Assembly (NCBI RefSeq): GCF_900111125.1
Contig: NZ_FOGE01000002.1
Span: forward strand, 186,001 to 250,000
DNA: 64,000 nt
Direction: 5' to 3'
From: Sphingobium sp. YR768
GTDB taxonomy: Bacteria; Pseudomonadota; Alphaproteobacteria; Sphingomonadales; Sphingomonadaceae
Below the pieces are notes generated by a model. That model was given only the letters and a program-made list of their open reading frames with translations, was not told the origin of the DNA and ran no database searches. A program made the position numbers and the translations under genes. The first letter of the stretch is position 1. Every line of letters starts with the position of its first letter. Shown here piece after piece: positions 18,472 to 25,510 of the stretch.

Positions 18472-19160
18472 CTTTGCGCCACAAGATCCTGATCGTCGAT
18501 GACGAACCGCATATCCGCCGACTGATCCAGGCCGCACTGACCCGCGCCGGCTATGAAGGGATGGAGGCGGACAATGGCCGCAGCGCGCTCGATCTGCTGC
18601 GGCGTGATCGACCCGATATATTGCTGCTCGATCTTGGTCTGCCAGACCGGGACGGGCTGGAACTGGTGCCACTGATCAAGCAGCAGTCGGATACCACCCT
18701 GATCGTCGTGTCGGCGCGCGACGCCACCGATGAAAAGGTGGCCGCGCTCGATCTGGGCGCCGACGATTATCTGACCAAGCCCTTTGATACCGACGAACTG
18801 CTGGCCCGCGTACGGGTCGCGCTGCGCAACCGTCTGACGCGGGACGGCGCGGCATCGGCGCTCACCGTTGGCGACGTCAGCATCGATCTGCTCGCCCACA
18901 AAGTCACAAGGGCGGGAGCCGAGGTCCACCTGACGCCCAAGGAATTCACCGCGCTGGCCCAACTCGCCCGCTTCCCCGGCCGTGTCATTACCCACAGCCA
19001 GATCATGGCGCAGGTCTGGCCTAACGAGGTCGACCATCATGTCGAATATCTGCGCGTACTGGTGCGCGGCCTGCGGCAAAAGCTGGAGGATGATCCGCAA
19101 CAACCGCGCATCATCACCAACGAACCGGGCATCGGCTATCGGCTGCGCCCTGCCGAATAG
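18468..19160 (+). CDS. kdpE: KdpE, OmpR-family response regulator
   Basis: A 230-aa regulator with receiver domain (DDE near the N-terminus, phospho-acceptor Asp55 in LLLDLGLPD, Lys in DDYLTKPFD) and a C-terminal winged helix containing LTPKEFTALAQLARFPGRV and EVDHHVEYLRVLVRGLRQKL. The ATG overlaps the kdpD stop (ATGA). It is expected to activate the kdpFABC promoter upstream of 11252; I could not identify a clear KdpE site there. Its stop lies only three bases from the convergent gspO stop. Confidence 0.96.
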   Translation: MTLRHKILIVDDEPHIRRLIQAALTRAGYEGMEADNGRSALDLLRRDRPDILLLDLGLPDRDGLELVPLIKQQSDTTLIVVSARDATDEKVAALDLGADDYLTKPFDTDELLARVRVALRNRLTRDGAASALTVGDVSIDLLAHKVTRAGAEVHLTPKEFTALAQLARFPGRVITHSQIMAQVWPNEVDHHVEYLRVLVRGLRQKLEDDPQQPRIITNEPGIGYRLRPAE

Positions 19161-19163
19161 CGC

Positions 19164-19907
19164 CTATCCGATCAGGCGGTCGGCCAGCGCCCACGCCGGC
19201 ACCGCCGCCAGCGCCAAAAATGTCCCTAGTGGAACCCGCGCGGTTCGCGCCTTTGCGCGACCAGTGGCCAGCATGACCACCAGTCCCATCGCTGATGCGA
19301 TCAGCAGCAGGAAGGGCAGCGCCTGCCATCCGAACCAGGCGCCCAGCGCGCCCAACAGCTTCGCGTCGCCCAACCCCAGTCCGTCTCGTCCCCGCAAGCT
19401 CTTGTAACCCAGCGCAATGCCCAGCAACGTGCCATAACCGACAATTGCGCCAATCACGCGATCCGTCAGCCCCACATCCGTAGCCCACAGGCCGATGGTG
19501 AAGCCAAAAAAAGCGAGCGGCAGGGTCAAGGCATCGGGCAACCAGAAATGGCGCCAGTCCAGCACCGCCAGCGTCAGCAGCAGCCAGCCCAGCAACGCCC
19601 AGCCGATCCCGCCCAGATCGGGCCGGAAACCGATCGCCAGTGCGCCGATGATCGCGCAGTCCGCCTCCACCCGGCCATGCAGCGGATCGATCGCCCCGCC
19701 ACAGGTGCGGCAGCGCCCCTTGCTCAGCATCGCACTCAGCATCGGGATCAGGTCGCGCGCCGTCAAAGTGCGGCCACAGCCATCGCAGGCGGATCGCCCC
19801 CGCACAACGCCACGGCCCTGCGGCCAGCGCAGGATCAGGGTCGCCAGAAAGCTGCCCAGGATCGCGCCCGCCAGCGCGCCGATAAGCGCCGGGGTCGGCT
19901 GGATCAC
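19164..19907 (-). CDS. gspO: GspO/PilD-type prepilin leader peptidase
   Basis: A 247-aa polytopic aspartic protease of the A24 family that cleaves and N-methylates type IV prepilin-like proteins. The two CxxC pairs of the cytoplasmic domain are present (CDGCGRTL and CRTCGGAID). The catalytic aspartates lie in LDWRHFWLPD and GLGLGDAKLLGALGAWFGW. The GTG at 19907 is chosen because it overlaps the gspN stop (GTGA); an upstream ATG at 20036 would add a stretch without membrane character. Having the peptidase in the same operon makes it the natural processor of the unusual GspG-J leaders. Confidence 0.93.
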   Translation of the reverse strand: MIQPTPALIGALAGAILGSFLATLILRWPQGRGVVRGRSACDGCGRTLTARDLIPMLSAMLSKGRCRTCGGAIDPLHGRVEADCAIIGALAIGFRPDLGGIGWALLGWLLLTLAVLDWRHFWLPDALTLPLAFFGFTIGLWATDVGLTDRVIGAIVGYGTLLGIALGYKSLRGRDGLGLGDAKLLGALGAWFGWQALPFLLLIASAMGLVVMLATGRAKARTARVPLGTFLALAAVPAWALADRLIG

Positions 19908-20626
19908 AGCGTCCCTTCGACCTTTAAAATCTGCGCATTGCCGACCGGGGCGAACCCGGCCTGCCCCAATATGCCCGTCAGCGCGGTATCGGCGGTTTCG
20001 ATCCGCATCTCGGCAACATAGCGGCCGGATCGCCATATCCGCAGGCTGACCTTCTCCAGCCCCGACTGGCTGACCAAAGGCAGCAGCAGCGCGTCACCGT
20101 CACAGGCCACCGTACCGGACAGGCCCTGGCTTAGGTTCAATCCCGGAAACTGCCCGGCCATCCGCGCCCGCACCCGCCCTTCGGCATGGCCGCAGCGATC
20201 GCCGCTGAAATAGGCGCTCACATCTTCCAGCATCAGGCTGCCGACCGGCAGCGGCGCGAAGGTTCTGCCCAGCGGCACCGCGCCGGTCACGTCATCCACG
20301 CCAATGCGCCCAAAGCCGACCGTCAGCGCCCCTTTCACATCATCCGGCAGCCCCTTGGTCCGGGCGATGTCGAAGCGCGCACGCCCCATCAGCAGCGAGA
20401 TGGGCGACAGGCCGGCGCGAACGCTACCCAGCGGCATATTGCCCAGCATCAACTGGTCGATCCGCCCGCTCCACACCGTGCCGCGGACTTCCCGCGCAGC
20501 AACGCCGATCCGCTCCAGCCCGGCCAGCCCCAGCGCGACGCGCATCGGCAGGAAGATCATCAGGCCCAGCAGCAATATGACAATCAGCACGATCCGCATC
20601 CGCCGCGACAGGATCAGGCCCATCAT
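19904..20626 (-). CDS. gspN: GspN, type II secretion accessory protein
   Basis: A 240-aa protein with an N-terminal signal anchor (IVLIVILLLGLMIFLP) followed by a beta-rich periplasmic part. REVRGTVWSGRIDQL and PLGSVRAGLSPISLL match the GspN pattern. It is an accessory protein of the secreton, not present in all systems. ATGA overlap with gspM and GTGA overlap with gspO show tight coupling. Confidence 0.85.
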   Translation of the reverse strand: MMGLILSRRMRIVLIVILLLGLMIFLPMRVALGLAGLERIGVAAREVRGTVWSGRIDQLMLGNMPLGSVRAGLSPISLLMGRARFDIARTKGLPDDVKGALTVGFGRIGVDDVTGAVPLGRTFAPLPVGSLMLEDVSAYFSGDRCGHAEGRVRARMAGQFPGLNLSQGLSGTVACDGDALLLPLVSQSGLEKVSLRIWRSGRYVAEMRIETADTALTGILGQAGFAPVGNAQILKVEGTL

Positions 20627-21111
20627 TGCCCCTCTCCCCGCACCAGCACGGCCTGCACCGACACGCTGCCCGCCGTCGGCGATGGCCGCGCGCTCATCGT
20701 TTCCACCCGCACGCCCTGCGCCTCCAGCCCGGCCAGCCAGGAAAAGAGCGCAACCGGCCGGACTGAAGCGATGGCGATTTCCATCCGGTCATTGCCCTGC
20801 GCCTGCGCCCGTTCCAGCGTCAGCCCGGCCTCACCCGCGGCCTGCCCGACAAACTGGTCCAGCGGCACGGCGGGACCGGTCGAGGCCGGCGTGCGGGGCA
20901 GCGTCTTCAACTGCTTCACCGTTGCGCGCACGGCGGCATTGCGGTCGGTCGCCTCCAGCAACGTCTCCCGCGCGCCACGCTGCGCCCGGTCGAGCGGCGC
21001 GGCAACGCCGAACCACAGGAAGGTCGCCGCCAGCAGCACGACCATCACCCCCAGCATCCATTGCTCGCGGGGCGATCGCTCGCCCCAATATGCTGTTATC
21101 CGTTCCATCAT
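20623..21111 (-). CDS. gspM: GspM, type II secretion inner-membrane platform protein
   Basis: A 162-aa protein with a short cytoplasmic N-terminus (SPREQWMLGVM is the GspM-like E-R segment), one membrane helix (VVLLAATFLWFGVAAPL) and a periplasmic ferredoxin-like domain. Together with GspL it links the ATPase to the pseudopilus. The ATG at 21111 overlaps the gspL stop (ATGA) and is far better supported than the long open frame that continues to 21861 through gspL in another phase. Confidence 0.88.
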   Translation of the reverse strand: MMERITAYWGERSPREQWMLGVMVVLLAATFLWFGVAAPLDRAQRGARETLLEATDRNAAVRATVKQLKTLPRTPASTGPAVPLDQFVGQAAGEAGLTLERAQAQGNDRMEIAIASVRPVALFSWLAGLEAQGVRVETMSARPSPTAGSVSVQAVLVRGEGQ

Positions 21112-22226
21112 GACCGCACCGTGATATCCGCCACCGTCCGCCCGCCCGGTTCCTGGGAGGGAGTCGCCGTGATCGTGAAGCCCGCAGCCTGTATCGCCAG
21201 CAGGACCATGTTGATGTCGTCCGCCTTGGCCGCCGCCAACGTCGCCCGGATCATCCCGTCCGGATCTCGCGACAGGCTGGTCAGCGCCACGCCCGGCGCA
21301 TCCTGCACGGCCGCCAGCAGCCCGGCGACCGGCGCAGTAAAGGCGCGTCCACCCGCGCCCCGTGCGGCAAGACGCCCCTCCAGTTCCACCTGCGCCTGCG
21401 CCGCGTCGCTGGCACCCGGCACTATCTGCTGCGCCAGCGCCACGCTCTCCCGGTCCAGTCGGCTCGCCGCCATATGCTGCTTCACGATGCCGACCAGAAC
21501 AGCGGCAAGGCAAAGCAGCAGGATCAACACGCCCCACAAGATGATGCGCCCCAGCGCCTGCTTGTCCACGGCACGCCGCACCCGCTTGGCGAAGTCGCCC
21601 TGCCGCAAATCGATCGGCGGCGCATCCAGCGCAGCGATGGCTCGACCTTCGATCACGCCCGCCGCGACATCCACGACCGGCGTGTCGCCGATCAGTTCGG
21701 GCAGCGCCATATCGGCCGTCAGCGCCATGTCCACGCCGCGCAGCACCATCTCGTCGGCGATCCGGCCGCGCACAAAACCGCTTTCCGGCTCCGGCAACAG
21801 CAGGGGCGCGGGCACGATGATGTCCGGGTCCAGCCCATGATGCTGCGCCCAGAGCAGCCAATGCTGCATGTCGGCCCGGCTGGCCACGGCAACGATATGC
21901 GGCCGGCCCGGATCATCATTGGCATCGGTCGCGGCGAAAAGCTGGTCGGCGGGCAGCAGGCTCCCCGCCAGCGCGCTGAAGCGCGCCGCCGCCCGCCCCT
22001 GCCGCACCGGCAGTTCGGGATGGGCGATCCAGTGCAGCGTCACCAGCGCAGCCGGCGGCACCAGCAGCACGCGCGCCTTGTCCGGCAGCGTCGCGATGCC
22101 ACAGGCCGCCAGCCAGTTGGCGCCCTCGCCCGACTGGACCAGCGCGCCGTCGATCACGCGCATCCAGCGCACCGGCGCCTCGGCCGCTTCGGGCAGCAAC
22201 AGGATCAGGGCATCGCGACTGCTCAT
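21108..22226 (-). CDS. gspL: GspL, type II secretion inner-membrane protein
   Basis: A 372-aa bitopic protein. The cytoplasmic actin-like domain fills about residues 1-235 and recruits the GspE ATPase. One membrane helix lies at about 240-262 (LGRIILWGVLILLLCLAAVL) and a periplasmic domain pairs with GspM. The ATG overlaps the gspK stop, and the gene stop overlaps the gspM start. Length is normal for the family. Confidence 0.88.
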   Translation of the reverse strand: MSSRDALILLLPEAAEAPVRWMRVIDGALVQSGEGANWLAACGIATLPDKARVLLVPPAALVTLHWIAHPELPVRQGRAAARFSALAGSLLPADQLFAATDANDDPGRPHIVAVASRADMQHWLLWAQHHGLDPDIIVPAPLLLPEPESGFVRGRIADEMVLRGVDMALTADMALPELIGDTPVVDVAAGVIEGRAIAALDAPPIDLRQGDFAKRVRRAVDKQALGRIILWGVLILLLCLAAVLVGIVKQHMAASRLDRESVALAQQIVPGASDAAQAQVELEGRLAARGAGGRAFTAPVAGLLAAVQDAPGVALTSLSRDPDGMIRATLAAAKADDINMVLLAIQAAGFTITATPSQEPGGRTVADITVRS

Positions 22227-23212
22227 GCCTCACCACCCCAACTGCGCCGCACCAGCCTCGCCGGGCTTTCCCGCGCATCGATCAGCGCGCGCTCCACCAG
22301 TTGCGTTCCCCCGACTTCCACCGACACAGTCACTCCGAAAAATCCCGTCTTCAACTTCACCTGCTCTGCCACCTCGGTCGCGGGCGACAGGCCCGCCAGC
22401 GAAGGCAAAGCCCAGAATTGCACCGTACTGCCGTAGCCGTCCGCCGGCCGCTGCGCCAGCAATTGCCGCGCCTGCGCCACCGACAATTGCCCCGGCAGCA
22501 ACATCGCGAACAAGGGCGACTGGCCCGGCAGCAGCGTATTGATGTTGATCGGCGACAAATCCGTGACCGGCAAGGTGCATATCCACGGCTTCACCAAAGC
22601 GTAGATGGCGGGCGTCACCCCGGCCACAGCCCGCAATTCGCTGGGGTCCGCCATCATCCGGTTGGGCGTGCGATAGGGCCGCGCATATTGGGCATAGCTG
22701 TCATCCTCCGCGCCGCCGGGCTGGGGCACACTGTCGCTGTCGATCCAGTCGGCCAGCGCCACGGACACGGCCTGCGCCTGTCGCGTCTGCACGCCCAGCG
22801 CTTCCAGCAGCGCCTGAAACTGCGTCACGCCGATCGGCCGGACTTTCAGCGCGGCTTCGCTCTGACCGCTGACCACGCTGTTGAGGTTGAAGCAATTGCC
22901 GCCATCCGTGACCCGCGCGGTGGCCACGCCGCCCGGCACCGCCACCGCTTGCGGCGCGCCCAACCAATTGCCCGCCAACGTGATCTTGACCGGATTGCTG
23001 GCGGTCAGATCGCCGATGCGCAGCCGCGCCATCTCCGTCCCCGCGTCGGCATAGGCCCGCGCCTGATCGACTGCGCCGCCATTGCCGGTCATCCGCGTCG
23101 CCAGCGCCACCCGCTCCAGCGCGGTCGCGGCGACAACCGCCATCACTGCCACCAGCAGCAATACGGTCAGCAGCGCCGCGCCCCGTTCCTTCTCATTGCG
23201 CGGATCAGGCAC
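22223..23212 (-). CDS. gspK: GspK, minor pseudopilin at the pseudopilus tip
   Basis: A 329-aa minor pseudopilin. The leader MPDPRNEKERG is short and normal, and cleavage before AALLTVLLLVAVMAVVAATA gives a hydrophobic helix lacking Glu at +5, as is usual for GspK. The large insert domain with helix-hairpin-like repeats follows. It caps the tip complex with GspI and GspJ. It overlaps gspJ by eight bases. In contrast to the four pseudopilin genes upstream, it has no palindromic repeat in its leader. Confidence 0.92.
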   Translation of the reverse strand: MPDPRNEKERGAALLTVLLLVAVMAVVAATALERVALATRMTGNGGAVDQARAYADAGTEMARLRIGDLTASNPVKITLAGNWLGAPQAVAVPGGVATARVTDGGNCFNLNSVVSGQSEAALKVRPIGVTQFQALLEALGVQTRQAQAVSVALADWIDSDSVPQPGGAEDDSYAQYARPYRTPNRMMADPSELRAVAGVTPAIYALVKPWICTLPVTDLSPININTLLPGQSPLFAMLLPGQLSVAQARQLLAQRPADGYGSTVQFWALPSLAGLSPATEVAEQVKLKTGFFGVTVSVEVGGTQLVERALIDARESPARLVRRSWGGEA

Positions 23213-23900
23213 CGGTCGCGCCCTCCAGCTTTTCCTGCGGGCCGGGCGCCACCAGAAAACGCATCGTCACCGGTGGCTCCCCCGTGCGCGTCACGGTCAT
23301 TTCCACGGCCAGCGGCATCAGGTCGGGCTGCGGCGGCGTCCATTCCTCCAGCCATTTGCCCCGTACATCGCGGAAACGCAGCTTCACTGCCTCAACATTG
23401 TCCAGCAGCGCCGCCGGATCATCGCCTGCCGCCCCATCCAGTTGCGCATAGGTCCGCCGTTCCAGCCGCCCCTGCCGCACCCAATATTCGACCTTTTGCA
23501 GCGATGGCCGCGGCAGATCGCCCAGATTGTCCCAGCCGCCGCGCACGAACTGCATCACCGGCTGGCTTTCGCCATCGTCATGCGCCCAGAAGGCCGGCGC
23601 ATTGGTGCCCGCTTCCGTGCGCGTGATGCGCGGCACCGCCTGCCCCAGATCGCCCGCCAGCGCCCCGCCCGCCCGCTGCACCGCCGCCAGATCATCCAGC
23701 CGCGCCTTGACCTGCGCCTGCGCGGAGACGCTGTTGCCCAGCAATAGAACGCCCGCCGCCGCCAGCATCGCGAAGATCATCAGCGCGACGAGCAATTCAA
23801 TCAGCGTGAAGCCGCGATCGTCGACACTCGATCGCGTCCCCGCGAAGGCGGGGACCCAGGGCACCTTGGCGCATTCCGGGGTCGGTGAATCCAGCATCAT
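23205..23900 (-). CDS. gspJ: GspJ, minor pseudopilin with repeat-encoded leader
   Basis: A 231-aa minor pseudopilin. The prepilin-peptidase site is RG|FTLIELLVALMIFAMLA, with Glu at +5. The start codon is the ATG at 23900, which overlaps the gspI stop (ATGA), so the leader is 30 residues long instead of the usual handful. The leader contains KVPWVPAFAGTRSSVDDRG, whose middle is a translation of a palindromic repeat (23836-23855 and flanks). No start codon lies between the repeat and the cleavage site. The mature protein should be unaffected because GspO removes the leader. Confidence 0.92.
   Translation of the reverse strand: MMLDSPTPECAKVPWVPAFAGTRSSVDDRGFTLIELLVALMIFAMLAAAGVLLLGNSVSAQAQVKARLDDLAAVQRAGGALAGDLGQAVPRITRTEAGTNAPAFWAHDDGESQPVMQFVRGGWDNLGDLPRPSLQKVEYWVRQGRLERRTYAQLDGAAGDDPAALLDNVEAVKLRFRDVRGKWLEEWTPPQPDLMPLAVEMTVTRTGEPPVTMRFLVAPGPQEKLEGATGA
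23836..23855. repeat. REP-type palindrome in gspJ leader codons
   Basis: A perfect hairpin with 8-base arms GTCCCCGC and GCGGGGAC around a GAAG loop, followed by the CCCAGGG tail characteristic of this REP superfamily. On the minus strand it is read in frame as WVPAFAGT inside the GspJ leader. It is a single unit; the inverted partner found in the gspG and gspH copies is missing. Its downstream flank (gene direction) resembles the flank of the gspG copy for about 25 bases. Confidence 0.85.
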
Positions 23901-24394
23901 TCCACCACCCGCATGAAGCTCAGCACCACGGGCGACGCACCCGGCTGACCGTCGACGGTCAGGTCGACCTGCAACAGGCGCTTGTCCTCCATCGCCTTGA
24001 CGCTGCGGCTCCAGTGCCAGCGCCGCCCGCCATTTTCGACTTCGCCATCCTCCTGCCCGACCGAAGGCGGCACGGGATCGCTCTGCACCTCGACCATCAG
24101 GTTGCGCGCCACGATCTGACCCAGCGCCTTGCTGTCGAGATCGGCGGCCGTCCGCAACGTCACCCCCTGCAACCGCACCAGCGCCAAAGCCGCCAGACTG
24201 AACACCGCCAGCGCAACCAGCATTTCGAGCAACGTGAAGCCGCGCTCATCGGAACGATGAAAAGACAGCCCCCCCCGTTGTTTACTGCTCAGCTCAAATT
24301 CCGTTCGCCCTGAGCCTGTCGAAGGGCGTTGCGCGCGCCCTTCGACAGGCTCAGGGCGAACGGACTGAGGACAAGATGCGAGATTTTCAGCCAC
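23897..24394 (-). CDS. gspI: GspI, minor pseudopilin with repeat-encoded leader
   Basis: A minor pseudopilin whose cleavage site is ERG|FTLLEMLVALAVFSLAAL. The only standard start codon upstream of that site is the GTG at 24394, which overlaps the gspH stop by eight bases. That makes a 52-residue leader and a 165-aa precursor. The leader includes a translated 65-base palindrome (VRPEPVEG then RPSTGSGRTE) and a run of eight G bases. Apart from the leader, length and sequence are ordinary. A rare internal CTG start is the only way the repeat could escape translation. Confidence 0.9.
   Translation of the reverse strand: MAENLASCPQSVRPEPVEGRAQRPSTGSGRTEFELSSKQRGGLSFHRSDERGFTLLEMLVALAVFSLAALALVRLQGVTLRTAADLDSKALGQIVARNLMVEVQSDPVPPSVGQEDGEVENGGRRWHWSRSVKAMEDKRLLQVDLTVDGQPGASPVVLSFMRVVE
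24300..24364. repeat. 65-base perfect palindrome in gspI leader codons
   Basis: Two perfect 29-base arms (24300-24328 and 24336-24364) flank a 7-base loop. The arm core CCCTGAGCCTGTCGAAGGGC belongs to a palindrome family that I recall as widespread in sphingomonads and other proteobacteria, normally between genes. Here it lies wholly inside the N-terminal codons of gspI and is 65 bases long. The flanking gspI sequence stays in frame. Confidence 0.9.
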
Positions 24395-24923
24395 CGACCA
24401 TGACCTTCCCCGCCATATCGACCGTCACGGACACCCGCTCGCCTTCCCGCGCCAGGGTCACAGTTAGGGGATCGGTCGGCAGGCCGGTGCCGTCAAAAGC
24501 GATTTGCTGGCGGCCATCCTTGCCCACCAGCGCGCGGGTGCCACTCTTCCAGTTGGCCGTGACGAAGGGCTTGTCCTCGATCGGCGCCCATTGCTCGCCC
24601 TCGCGGCGCTGGAAACCATAGCCAGAGGCCGACACCCACAGGCCCATCGGGCGTGCAGTGACGACCGCTTCGTCGCGCGCGGCAGCCACGCGCGCGGCGA
24701 AGCGGTCGGCATCCTCCACCACCCGTCCACGCGGATCGGGGATGGCCAGAACGACGGCAGCCGAAATGAAGCCGATGATCGTCAGCACGACCATCAGTTC
24801 CAAGAGGGTAAATCCACCCTGCCCCGCAGGATGCTGTGCTCCGGCGAAAGCCGGAGTCCAGGGTTCCGAACGCTGTGCGTGCAACCCTGGACTCCGGCTT
24901 TCGCCGGAGCACAGGAATGCCAT
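24387..24923 (-). CDS. gspH: GspH, minor pseudopilin with repeat-encoded leader
   Basis: A 178-aa minor pseudopilin with cleavage site GQGG|FTLLELMVVLTIIGF and Glu at +5. The ATG at 24923 lies four bases after the gspG stop and is preferred over an in-frame start at 24983 inside gspG. It gives a 37-residue leader, MAFLCSGESRSPGL onward, most of which is translated from a palindromic repeat and includes PWTPAFAGAQ. A TTG in the repeat loop is the only other standard start; none follows the repeat. The mature part has the usual GspH length. Confidence 0.9.
   Translation of the reverse strand: MAFLCSGESRSPGLHAQRSEPWTPAFAGAQHPAGQGGFTLLELMVVLTIIGFISAAVVLAIPDPRGRVVEDADRFAARVAAARDEAVVTARPMGLWVSASGYGFQRREGEQWAPIEDKPFVTANWKSGTRALVGKDGRQQIAFDGTGLPTDPLTVTLAREGERVSVTVDMAGKVMVGG
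24835..24913. repeat. Paired REP (BIME-like) palindrome in gspH leader codons
   Basis: Two perfectly complementary 31-base arms (24835-24865 and 24883-24913) surround a 17-base loop. Each arm also folds on itself through CTCCGGC-GAAA-GCCGGAG. The TCCAGGG tail ties it to the REP copies in gspG and gspJ. The whole element lies between the gspH start and its prepilin cleavage codon. Confidence 0.9.
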
Positions 24924-24927
24924 GCGA

Positions 24928-25500
24928 TCAGAGTTCGCTGGAATAGATATCCGCATTCTCATTCTCGCCACCCGGCTGGCCATCGGCGCCCAGCGAGCTG
25001 ATGTCGAACGCGCCCTTGCGGCCCGGCACGGTGTAGACGTAGGCGCGGCCCCACGGGTCCTGAGGCAGCTTCTTGATATATCCGCCCCGGCGATAGCGCT
25101 GCGGCTGCGCCAGCGAAGCCGGCGGATTGAGCAGCGCCTGCAAGCCGTCGGAACCGGCCGGGTAGGTCAGGTTATCGAGCCGATATTGCTCCAGCGCCTG
25201 CTCGATCGTCGAAATATCGGCCTTCGCCTTTTCGATGCGAGCGGTGTCGGTCGCCGGGATGACGTTGATCGCCACGATCGTCGCCAGCAGGCCGATGATC
25301 ACGATCACGACCATCAGTTCGACCAGCGTGAAGCCGTCTTCGGCGGAACGCCCCGAAAGCGTGAAGCCACGCTCATCGACACTTGAGCGTGCTCCTGCGA
25401 CAGCAGGAGCCCAGGGTTCTTGATGCGGCGCCTCGCACTCTGGGCTCCTGCTTTCGCAGGAGCACTGCACTGAACAGCGATGAACGAAAAGATTCTTCAT
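24928..25500 (-). CDS. gspG: GspG, major pseudopilin with repeat-encoded leader
   Basis: The main pseudopilus subunit. Mature GspG starts at FTLVELMVVIVIIGLLATIV and shows the usual DxxxIxxALExYRLDN and YPAGSDGLQALL features and the calcium-binding C-terminus. An AAGGAG site five bases before the ATG at 25500 fixes the start, so the leader is about 56 residues instead of a few. It contains a translated inverted palindrome (PWAPAVAGARSSVDERG) and an extra GFTL motif 11 residues before the real one. No ATG, GTG or TTG follows the repeat. The precursor is 190 aa. Confidence 0.94.
   Translation of the reverse strand: MKNLFVHRCSVQCSCESRSPECEAPHQEPWAPAVAGARSSVDERGFTLSGRSAEDGFTLVELMVVIVIIGLLATIVAINVIPATDTARIEKAKADISTIEQALEQYRLDNLTYPAGSDGLQALLNPPASLAQPQRYRRGGYIKKLPQDPWGRAYVYTVPGRKGAFDISSLGADGQPGGENENADIYSSEL
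25389..25465. repeat. Paired REP (BIME-like) palindrome in gspG leader codons
   Basis: Two 29-base arms with two mismatches (25389-25417 and 25437-25465) flank a 19-base loop. Each arm has an internal hairpin of the CTCCTGC-GAAA-GCAGGAG type followed by CCCAGGG. It is a variant of the gspH and gspJ elements, with compensatory stem changes. It sits entirely within the translated leader of gspG. Confidence 0.88.
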
Positions 25501-25510
25501 ATACACTCCT

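Noticed and set aside
20623..21861. 412-aa frame spanning gspM and part of gspL
   Set aside because: Only the last 162 residues are GspM; the rest is gspL read in the wrong phase, Gly/Arg/Ala-rich without membrane helices.
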